NCBI GenBank assembly: GCA_964602895.1
Contig: CAZRTG010000074.1
Location: forward strand, 1 to 15,710
Origin: JAWXBM01 sp964602895
GTDB taxonomy: Bacteria > Pseudomonadota > Gammaproteobacteria > Xanthomonadales > SZUA-36
DNA length: 15,710 nt
Direction: 5' to 3'
Shown here: piece by piece, positions 1 to 6,023 of the stretch
How positions within the stretch are numbered: position 1 is the first letter of the stretch
How the letters are laid out: each line of letters begins with the position of its first letter
Notes under the pieces: generated by a model
What the model was told of the DNA's origin: nothing
The model's input: the letters and a program-made list of their open reading frames with translations, nothing else
The model's database searches: none
Translations under genes and position numbers: made by a program

Positions 1-632
1 ACTTTGCAGTACCTGCGGTAATCTGCGGTCCGCAGGGCAAGTATTCCAAAGAGTGTTTACGAACTTTCCCGCCCAGGGAGCATGGTGGCAATTTGGATAT
101 CCGTTACCTGGGTGTGGGTGTGACGATCTATTTGCCGTGTTACCTGGATGGATGTGGTCTTGCCATTGGTGATGTGCATTTTGCGCAGGGTGACGGTGAA
201 GTTTCCGGCACAGCGATAGAGATGGACTCCGACACTCTCGTAAGCACGGAGGTCATTAAAGGCCGCCAGCAATTAGCGCGTGGGCCTCAATATGAAGGGC
301 CTGCCCACCTGCTGGACATTCCCTCGCGACGTTTCTACGCAACCACCGGATTTCCGCTCAAACAGGCCGGAGAAATTCCTCCGGATATGGTGTATCTGGA
401 CTCTCCGAAGGTTGCCGGTCTGGAAAATCTTTCCAATGACATCTCGCTTGCTGCCCGCAACGCGCTGCTGGAAATGGTCGACTATATGGTGGAAAACCAT
501 GGGCTCACACGTGCACAGGCAGTTGCTATTGCAAGTGTGGCTGTAGATTTGAGAATCGGTCAGGTCGTTGACGCGCCCAATGTGGGTGTTACGGCGATAC
601 TGCCTTTGGATATTTTTACGGATCAGCAGTAA
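1..632 (+). CDS. Acetamidase/formamidase family protein, C-terminal part (5' end outside window)
   Basis: The reading frame is open from base 3 to the TAA at 630-632, giving about 209 residues with the N-terminus missing. It carries the hallmark block of the FmdA/AmdA family: PREHGGNLDIR, then a hydrophobic strand and GDVHFAQGDGEVSGTAIE. In this family the D-x-H and the Gly/Glu-rich loop belong to the core of the amidase fold. Members hydrolyse formamide, acetamide or related short amides to ammonia and the carboxylate, usually in the cytoplasm. The family is about 300-400 residues long, so roughly one third to one half is missing upstream. The TTG at 93 is in frame but lies inside the conserved block, so it is not a credible start. 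The next gene on the same strand is 334 nt away and is probably not in the same operon. Substrate cannot be assigned. Family assignment is confident. Confidence 0.88.
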   Translation, partial: FAVPAVICGPQGKYSKECLRTFPPREHGGNLDIRYLGVGVTIYLPCYLDGCGLAIGDVHFAQGDGEVSGTAIEMDSDTLVSTEVIKGRQQLARGPQYEGPAHLLDIPSRRFYATTGFPLKQAGEIPPDMVYLDSPKVAGLENLSNDISLAARNALLEMVDYMVENHGLTRAQAVAIASVAVDLRIGQVVDAPNVGVTAILPLDIFTDQQ

Positions 633-853
633 GAATCGAGCGTTCTGTATATCGGTACGGTTAGGGTTGAACCCACAATCAGGAGTTGGAAGCTTATAGG
701 AATTGAAGGTGGCCTTAACCTTAACCAGATCCATGTCGTGCTCCAGCCAATCGTAAATGGAGCAAAAAGAGGTGTCAGGCATTAAGATTCAGGTTTTGTT
801 AAATTAAATGTAAGGATATGTTATATTGTTATGGGAATAGAGCACCAATAAAT

Positions 854-859
854 TATACT
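854..859 (+). promoter_or_regulatory. Candidate -10 element upstream of TonB receptor 1
   Basis: TATACT differs from the sigma70 consensus at one base and sits in an AT-rich stretch about 108 nt before the receptor start. The expected -35 position (about 831-836, ATGGGA) is poor, so an activator or another sigma factor may be needed. If used, transcription would start near 866, which places the 892-929 repeats just downstream of the start site, a position typical of a repressor roadblock. This is inference from spacing only. Confidence 0.3.
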
Positions 860-891
860 GCGTAAACGAATCCACCGATCAATGTGTTCGC

Positions 892-929
892 GTACGGTAC
901 AAATGTCAGGTGTACGGTACAAATGACAG
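892..929 (+). repeat. Tandem 18-bp direct repeat with palindromic core (operator-like)
   Basis: Copies at 892-909 and 912-929 read GTACGGTACAAATGTCAG and GTACGGTACAAATGACAG, one mismatch, start to start 20 bp (about two helical turns, so both copies face the same side of the DNA). Each copy holds the near-palindrome GTAC-G-GTAC; the second extends to TGTAC-G-GTACA, 5-bp arms around one base. Such short palindromes are typical of dimeric repressors such as the TetR family. Placement 25-75 nt upstream of the receptor start supports a regulatory role. The regulator is not encoded in this window. Confidence 0.55.
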
Positions 930-952
930 ATCAAAGCAAATATTTTTTAAAC

Positions 953-958
953 TGAGGT
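953..958 (+). promoter_or_regulatory. Ribosome binding site deciding the TonB receptor 1 start
   Basis: TGAGGT at 953-958 is a good Shine-Dalgarno match and lies 8-9 nt before the ATG at 967. It rules out the in-frame GTG at 910, which lies within the operator-like repeat region and has no comparable site. The ATG at 976 is a possible alternative but is further from optimal spacing. Confidence 0.65.
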
Positions 959-966
959 CATCCAGC

Positions 967-3552
967 ATGGTCAGAATGAATCATTTCACTTATAAACTAA
1001 TTCTCGCAGGGGCATTGATGTGGCCAGCAGCGCAGGTTTGGGCGCAGGCAAAACCATCCGGGCAAGCTGGCACGGGGATGCTTGAGGAAGTCATTGTGAC
1101 GGCTCGAAAACGTGAGGAATCCCTGCAGGAAGTTCCGCTCACCATTTCCGTATTCAATGCGGATGATATTTTGAAGGACGATATTCGTAGCCTGAATGAA
1201 GTTTCCAATTTCACGCCAGGATTTCAGTATAACGATCAGGGCAATCAGGAAACGGGCAGGCTGAACACGCAACTCAAGTTCCGCGGCATGACGACGTCAC
1301 AGTTTTCACCCACTTTCAGTACTGGCGCCATGTTTATCGACGGAATCTATGTGCTGAATGGAGGAACCTCAATATCCCTGATGGATGTGCAGCAAATTGA
1401 GGTGATCAAGGGACCGCAAGCAGCGTACTTTGGACGCAATACCTTTGGTGGTGCAATCAACTTGATCACCCGTGACCCCAATATGGAGGAATTCGCCGGT
1501 GAGGCGAACCTCCGATTGACGGACCGAGGCAACAATGAGATCAGTGCGATTATCGAAGGCCCCATTCTGCCAGGCCAGCTGTCGTTCAGCCTCAGCGGGA
1601 GGTCTTACGACAAAAGAGGGCATTATGTAGCCAACGATGGCGGACGCATGGGCAACGAGGAAACCAATACGGTCAATGCCGTGATTAAATGGGAGCCAAC
1701 CGAAAGACTGTCGTTCAAGGCACGATACGGCTATTCGGAAGATGACGATGGCGTACCCACGCAGGCGTTTATTTCTGGCTCCATTTATGATTCGTGTACC
1801 GGCAAAACGGTCAACAGCGCTGAAGGACCGGTCAATCCAATCAACTACATTTGTGGACAGGTTCCTTATGCGCCGGGAGTTCCTGGTCAGCCAGGAACCG
1901 GGGAAATTTCCTCGAATACGTTTATTCCGCACTATTTTGTAGCTGCCCAAAATGCCTATTTGGATGATCTTTATGCAGACCCCAGCAAGACCTTGCCGGG
2001 TTTGCCAAAACAGTCCGGTCTGGGCATTAAACGTGAAAGCCAGCGCTTCAGTCTTTTCGGTTCCTACGAATGGGATAACGGCTATACCCTCAACGCGAAC
2101 TACGGCAAAAACCGGCAAAAGACTAACTATGTTCATGATTTTGACCTTTCGGATCGAATCGTCTGGTTCTCCCGGGACCCTCAGGACCTGGAAGACGAAA
2201 GCTATGAAGTCCGGTTGACCAGTCCAATGGATCAGCGTGTCCGCTGGCTGGTTGGATTCAATCAATACGATCAGAAATTTTATGGCAATGGTGCCGGCGG
2301 TGACTTCTCAATCTCCTGTTTTGGTGCCCAACAAACCCCTGCGAACAACGACTACCCGGGAAATTGCGTTGCGGGTGTTCCAGGTGCCTTTATCATCTAC
2401 TCTCCAAACACTCTGGAAAATTCAGATCGGGCAGACGTTCAGGGTATTTTCGGCTCGATAGACGTTGATATCACGGAGCAATGGACCGCGATTCTTGAAG
2501 GTCGCTGGCAAGAAGACAAAATTACCAAGGGCGCTGGCTTGAATAGGCCGGGAGCGCCAATACTCTCTGAGACCTACAGCGACTTTCTACCGCGTGTGAT
2601 CCTGCGCTGGCAACCGACCGATACGACCAATCTTTTTGTGAGCTACTCCGAGGGCCAGATACCGGGTGATTTCAACGCAGAGTTCATCAATGCCGATGCG
2701 CGTGAGCGTGCACAGCTCCTGGCTCAGGAGCCAAACCTCTCTGAGTCGCTGGACGCTGAGACACTGGACGCATGGGAAATTGGCTGGAAGCAGGGGTTTG
2801 CAGAAGGTCGCGGCCAGGCCAATCTGTCTATCTATCACTATGTTTGGGAGAACATCAAAGGGCGCTCCTCGTATTTGGTTAATGAGACCTGCGAGCCTCA
2901 AATGATAGGTGTTGTTGCCGAGTGCAATCCGGCCAACGGCGTTGAGGCAGGTGATGGGAAGCAGATACCCGGGCCGGATGGTGAGCCGATACCCTTCTAC
3001 AACACCAAAAATTTGCTGTTGCCCGGAGACGCTACCATTAATGGGGCAGAACTTGAGGTGTGGTATCTCTTTACCGACAACTTGAGCGGTCAAATCGGCG
3101 TGTCATATATCGATTCGAAGTACGATGACTATGAGTTCAATTTCGTTAAGCCGGTAGCTGGCTACTCGCAAATGAAAGGGAACAGTACTCCACGGCAACC
3201 GAAGTGGAGTGGTTTCGCCAATTTGACCTGGAATACGACCGTGTTCGATCGTAGCTCCTATGTGCGCGGTGACTGGATATATACCGGCGAGCAGTTTGTG
3301 GATGAATCCAACCTCGCGTATCTCGATTCCTATAACCTCGTGAACGTGCGATTCGGCATAGACCTGAATGAAAAGTGGCTGGCGGAGCTGTTCGTTACCA
3401 ATCTTTTCGACGAGGAAGCCTGGGCATCTGGCGCGCGCCGGACAGATTTTGCCCGGCCAACGCAGCTCTCGCTACTCACTCAGTTCCAGGGCGTGAATGT
3501 GGTACCGCTGGATAAGCGTGAAGTGGGCTTGCGCCTCAATTTCAAGTTCTGA
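967..3552 (+). CDS. TonB-dependent outer membrane receptor (large, 861 aa)
   Basis: An outer-membrane beta-barrel that imports a ligand using energy from TonB-ExbBD. With the start at 967 the protein begins with a classic signal peptide (charged start, LILAGALMW core, probable cleavage after AQVWA at about residue 26). A TonB box EEVIVTAR follows at about 40-47, then the plug domain, which ends around the conserved VIKGPQAAYFGRNTFGGAIN. The rest is a long barrel with alternating aromatic strands, ending in LRLNFKF with the terminal Phe expected of barrel proteins. At 861 residues it is at the large end, in the size class of receptors for bulky or non-siderophore ligands in gammaproteobacteria and sphingomonads. 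Six cysteines form three close pairs in predicted surface loops. The repeats at 892-929 may control it. No cognate periplasmic binding protein or inner-membrane transporter is adjacent. Ligand unknown. Confidence 0.93.
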   Translation: MVRMNHFTYKLILAGALMWPAAQVWAQAKPSGQAGTGMLEEVIVTARKREESLQEVPLTISVFNADDILKDDIRSLNEVSNFTPGFQYNDQGNQETGRLNTQLKFRGMTTSQFSPTFSTGAMFIDGIYVLNGGTSISLMDVQQIEVIKGPQAAYFGRNTFGGAINLITRDPNMEEFAGEANLRLTDRGNNEISAIIEGPILPGQLSFSLSGRSYDKRGHYVANDGGRMGNEETNTVNAVIKWEPTERLSFKARYGYSEDDDGVPTQAFISGSIYDSCTGKTVNSAEGPVNPINYICGQVPYAPGVPGQPGTGEISSNTFIPHYFVAAQNAYLDDLYADPSKTLPGLPKQSGLGIKRESQRFSLFGSYEWDNGYTLNANYGKNRQKTNYVHDFDLSDRIVWFSRDPQDLEDESYEVRLTSPMDQRVRWLVGFNQYDQKFYGNGAGGDFSISCFGAQQTPANNDYPGNCVAGVPGAFIIYSPNTLENSDRADVQGIFGSIDVDITEQWTAILEGRWQEDKITKGAGLNRPGAPILSETYSDFLPRVILRWQPTDTTNLFVSYSEGQIPGDFNAEFINADARERAQLLAQEPNLSESLDAETLDAWEIGWKQGFAEGRGQANLSIYHYVWENIKGRSSYLVNETCEPQMIGVVAECNPANGVEAGDGKQIPGPDGEPIPFYNTKNLLLPGDATINGAELEVWYLFTDNLSGQIGVSYIDSKYDDYEFNFVKPVAGYSQMKGNSTPRQPKWSGFANLTWNTTVFDRSSYVRGDWIYTGEQFVDESNLAYLDSYNLVNVRFGIDLNEKWLAELFVTNLFDEEAWASGARRTDFARPTQLSLLTQFQGVNVVPLDKREVGLRLNFKF

Positions 3553-3566
3553 TCTTAGAGAAGATC
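3551..3566. repeat. Short inverted repeat overlapping the TonB receptor 1 stop
   Basis: GATCTT-agag-AAGATC is a perfect 6-bp inverted repeat with a 4-nt loop, overlapping the TGA stop (3550-3552). Its right part lies in the 22-nt segment (3555-3576) that matches the right edge of the window. It could help end transcription, but no T-run follows. Confidence 0.4.
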
Positions 3567-3590
3567 TGAGTAATTCGAAGTTTTCTCGGT

Positions 3591-3616
3591 ACCTGGAACG
3601 GATTTCCGTTCCAGGT
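3591..3616. terminator. Perfect 11-bp hairpin between convergent genes (probable bidirectional terminator)
   Basis: ACCTGGAACGG (3591-3601), loop ATTT, CCGTTCCAGGT (3606-3616) form a perfect 11-bp stem. It lies between the stop of TonB receptor 1 (3552) and the stop of the minus-strand hydrolase (3667), where a shared terminator is expected. Neither side has a clear U-tract (TTGAGTCG follows on the plus strand), so it may act as a weak intrinsic terminator or an RNA 3'-end stabiliser. Confidence 0.6.
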
Positions 3617-3666
3617 TGAGTCGTAGATGTTGCAGAATTGCTGTCTGACTGATTCAGTGCGGCTTG

Positions 3667-4503
3667 TTATACACCGGTAGCCGATGTCTCCAGCGAATCA
3701 GCAACAAGTTGTGGATGGGTCATCATTCCGTCACGAGGAATATCCAACTCAATAAAGTCCCAACCGGGTTCCCGGGCTGGACCAACCATCTGTTCACTGC
3801 TCATTTTGTACTTCTGGCCGATGCAATGAATGTATGCATGCGGCATGCCGTCCCAACCGTCATTTTGTAATACCAGTTCATCGGTCCATTGTTTGGCAGG
3901 ATGAGTAGTAATCAGTCTTTTGAGGCGTGCAACCTGTTCGGTGTCTTCAACGGGTACCAGCATTTCAACAGGGTATTCTTCCCACATGTCCATACGATAT
4001 CCATCGATAAATTTGAGTTGCCTGGCTTTCCACCAGTCTGGATACTCACCTGTTTCCGGATCCCGGGTGACACCCGCCATACGACCTTCGCGCGGAATCA
4101 AAGCATCGAAAAATACCACCTGTTTGATTTGATCCGGAAGGCGGTCACACACGCCCGTGATTGTGATTCCTGCGAAGGAATGCCCTACCAATACCACCTC
4201 ATCAAGTTCTTCCCACTCAATGACATTCATCACATCGGTGATATGCGTATCCAGGCCAACCTCGGGCGAATTGAGATGAACGCGTTCACCACAGCCGGTA
4301 CAGGTGGGTGTAAAAACCCGGTGTCCACGCGCGCGCAGAATTTCTGCCACATCGCGCCAGACCCAACCGCCGTGCCAGGTTCCGTGCACCAGAACAAAGT
4401 TTTGGCCGGATCCACTGGCCTCCACGAATTTTTTGTTACCAACGGTGCCTGCCAACAGACCTCCGGTGACTCCTGCTTTTAAAATATCTCTTCTCTTCAT
4501 CAT
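3667..4503 (-). CDS. Alpha/beta hydrolase, esterase/PytH-like group, probably Tat-exported
   Basis: An alpha/beta-hydrolase-fold protein of the group containing pyrethroid hydrolase PytH and plant methylesterase/hydroxynitrile-lyase relatives. Visible signatures (278-aa numbering): FVLVHGTWHGGWVW at about 36-49 (HG oxyanion motif), TPTCTGCGERVHLNSPEVGLDTHI at about 65-88, nucleophile elbow GHSFAG with Ser109, and FFDALIPREG at about 131-140. The N-terminus MMKRRDILKAG with a mildly hydrophobic stretch resembles a twin-arginine signal (KRRDILK), cleavage perhaps after VEA (residue 29), so it may act in the periplasm. Near the C-terminus, where relatives usually read xGHDAM[VI]T, this protein has PRDGMMTHP, with Arg for the expected catalytic His and a His six residues on (His263). 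GGG-type spacing (GGGAATT before the first ATG) slightly favours the second ATG at 4500. It converges on TonB receptor 1. Substrate unknown, probably an ester. Confidence 0.88.
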   Translation of the reverse strand: MMKRRDILKAGVTGGLLAGTVGNKKFVEASGSGQNFVLVHGTWHGGWVWRDVAEILRARGHRVFTPTCTGCGERVHLNSPEVGLDTHITDVMNVIEWEELDEVVLVGHSFAGITITGVCDRLPDQIKQVVFFDALIPREGRMAGVTRDPETGEYPDWWKARQLKFIDGYRMDMWEEYPVEMLVPVEDTEQVARLKRLITTHPAKQWTDELVLQNDGWDGMPHAYIHCIGQKYKMSSEQMVGPAREPGWDFIELDIPRDGMMTHPQLVADSLETSATGV

Positions 4504-4931
4504 AATTCCCAGTGGTTTATATAGTAGTCAAATGGGACTTGATCTGGATATTTATAGTATATGTCTGCTCCTTATGATTTAGGAATCATTGTTATAATGA
4601 TATACATATATATTTATGTTTGTGCAAAGCTTCAAGAGGTTTGAGTAATAACAGGCAAAATCACGGTTTGTAGCCAATGAGGCCAGTTCAAGGGTAAAAT
4701 TCACACATAGCATTCTTAGTGAATGGCGAGTTGTAAGCCGGCTCAACCGCTTGCAGACATCCACTCCTGGAGCTTTGCAGAGTCAGCACGGTCAGAAAGT
4801 ACTTTTGACCCTGTCGGGATGTTTGCTGCAGAAGCCAAACGAGTTCAGCTGATTGGACCGGGCAATGCATTTCCAACCAACAACGTATTGCAAAAGAAGC
4901 AGCGTATTTACTAACAAAAAGCGGGATTGAT
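4504..4931. other. Divergent intergenic region, AT-rich, with palindromes
   Basis: The 428 nt lie between the divergent hydrolase and efflux operon. Bases 4510-4620 are very AT-rich and hold promoter-like hexamers on both strands: plus-strand TATAAT at 4593-4598, and minus-strand TTGCAC (about 4625-4620) 17 nt before TATATC. The remaining 300 nt (4620-4931) are of ordinary composition. Short open frames exist there (for example 4723-4914), but they lack a ribosome binding site and recognisable protein sequence. The long leader before the efflux genes is unexplained. Confidence 0.45.
4574..4601. promoter_or_regulatory. Overlapping palindromes around a TATAAT -10 (operator candidate)
   Basis: ATGATT-tagg-AATCAT (4574-4589) is a perfect 6-bp inverted repeat. 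Its right half continues as ATCATT (4585-4590), which pairs with AATGAT (4596-4601). A perfect TATAAT (4593-4598) is embedded. Three related half-sites overlapping a consensus -10 suggest a regulator binding over the promoter of the efflux operon, the hydrolase, or both. AT-richness makes chance palindromes more likely, so confidence is modest. Confidence 0.4.
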
Positions 4932-6023
4932 GTGATCAGAAATCTATTATTGGTGCTTGTTGCACTGGGTCTTTTGTTTGGTGGAATCTTTGCCTGGAAG
5001 TATTTTCAGACAAATGATCAAACAACAATGGGCGGTATGATGCCGGCCGTGGTCAGCACGCAAACCGTGCGCGAGGAAGGCTGGCAGCCCACACTGCCCT
5101 CTGTTGGCAGCCTGACGCCCACTCGCGGCGTGGCTGTTGCTTCCGAAGTTGCTGGTGTGATCCGCGAAATCCACTTTGATTCCGGACATGTGGTTAAAGC
5201 CAATGATTTGTTGGTGCAGCTTGATGCCGAGGTTGATATTGCAGAAGCATTGGCACTGGACGCAGATCGAAAGCTGGCGGAAACGACACGTGACCGATTG
5301 AAAAAAATTGTTGCCAGTAACCTGGGTTCGCGCGCAGATCTGGATGAGGCACAGGCACAGGTTGACAGTACCAGAGCGCGGGTAGAGGCCAAGCAAGCCA
5401 CCATTCGCAAGAAAACGATTCGCGCCCCCTTTGCCGGTGAACTGGGTATTCGGCACATCAATCCCGGGCAGTATCTGGCCGCAGGTGATGAAATTATCGA
5501 ACTGGTAGATCTTGACCCCATCTATGCGGATTACACATTGCCTGAACGCTACCTCAGTTCAATATCGGTTGGACAGGAGTTGGTGGTGACCGTCGCGGCC
5601 AGACCGGAAGTTCAGTTTCCGGGGAAAATCAGTGCAATCAGTCCCAATATTGAAAGGTCCAGCCGCAGCGTGCAGGTACGCGCCATACTGGAAAACCCGG
5701 ATCACTTCTTGCATCCGGGCATGTTTGCAGAAGTACACACGTTGCTACCACAGCAAGATGCCGTGCTGACCATTCCAGAGCGCGCTATCAGCTATAACCC
5801 CTATGGAAATGCGGTGTTTGTTGTAGACAGCAGTCAGGGCATGCCGAAGGCACAACGCGTGCAGGTGACGACCGGTATGGTGCATAGCGGGCGTGTCGAA
5901 ATTCTTGAAGGGTTGAAAGCAGGAGACGAAGTCGTTACGGACGGCCACCATAAGCTGTTCAACGGGCAGCCGGTTAGTGTCGATAACTCGTCACTGCCAG
6001 AAGATACCGGCATCCCGCAATGA
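4932..6023 (+). CDS. RND efflux periplasmic adaptor (membrane fusion protein)
   Basis: The adaptor that links an inner-membrane RND pump to an outer-membrane channel. The 363-aa protein has an N-terminal membrane anchor (LLLVLVALGLLFGGIFAW, residues 5-22) and the split biotinyl-lipoyl domain: first half EVAGVIREIHFDSGHVVKAN at about 72-91, second half TIRAPFAGELGIRHINPGQYL at about 162-182. Between the halves is a short alpha-helical hairpin (about 100-160) rich in Ala, Asp, Arg and Gln. Beta-barrel and membrane-proximal domains follow (PGKISAISPNIERSSRSVQVRA; AVLTIPERAI). The start is GTG: no other start codon lies in frame after the upstream stop, and GCGGG sits 6 nt before it. The anchor lacks a lipobox, so it is membrane-spanning rather than a lipoprotein. 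The stop overlaps the pump's start by ATGA, so the two are translationally coupled. Confidence 0.93.
   Translation: MIRNLLLVLVALGLLFGGIFAWKYFQTNDQTTMGGMMPAVVSTQTVREEGWQPTLPSVGSLTPTRGVAVASEVAGVIREIHFDSGHVVKANDLLVQLDAEVDIAEALALDADRKLAETTRDRLKKIVASNLGSRADLDEAQAQVDSTRARVEAKQATIRKKTIRAPFAGELGIRHINPGQYLAAGDEIIELVDLDPIYADYTLPERYLSSISVGQELVVTVAARPEVQFPGKISAISPNIERSSRSVQVRAILENPDHFLHPGMFAEVHTLLPQQDAVLTIPERAISYNPYGNAVFVVDSSQGMPKAQRVQVTTGMVHSGRVEILEGLKAGDEVVTDGHHKLFNGQPVSVDNSSLPEDTGIPQ

Larger units (their letters stand above)
633..966. other. Intergenic region with AT-rich promoter-like segment and operator-like repeats
   Basis: This 334-nt stretch separates the amidase from the first TonB receptor. 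Its first 150 nt have ordinary composition and hold no convincing gene. From about 783 to 860 it turns strongly AT-rich. A TATACT hexamer at 854-859 is a good sigma70-like -10, but no good -35 lies at the right distance. A second weaker candidate is TTATAT at 821-826, 19 nt downstream of TTGTTA (796-801). Downstream of both lies the tandem repeat at 892-929, then the receptor's ribosome binding site. I see no small RNA or riboswitch that I recognise. Confidence 0.5.

Noticed and set aside
713..726. CCTTAACCTTAACC telomere-like repeat
   Set aside because: Only two short units in a bacterial intergenic region; no structural or functional meaning can be supported.
630..782. Minus-strand open frame starting at 782 with a protein-like N-terminus (MPDTSFCSIYDWLEHDMD)
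   Set aside because: Its first 50 codons lie in the intergenic region and read plausibly, but there is no ribosome binding site, I recognise no family, and it runs straight into the antisense of the amidase. At most it is a remnant of a lost gene.
910..966. Extended start of TonB receptor 1 at GTG 910
   Set aside because: It adds 19 residues without signal-peptide character, lies on the operator-like repeats, and lacks a ribosome binding site; ATG 967 has TGAGGT at good spacing.
4579..4764. Minus-strand frame of 61 aa in the divergent spacer
   Set aside because: It lies largely in AT-rich promoter-like DNA, has low-complexity ends, and shows no ribosome binding site or family resemblance.
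4723..4914. Small plus-strand frame (63 aa) upstream of the efflux adaptor
   Set aside because: No ribosome binding site, no hydrophobic or domain-like pattern, and no recognisable family; kept only as a possible leader uORF.
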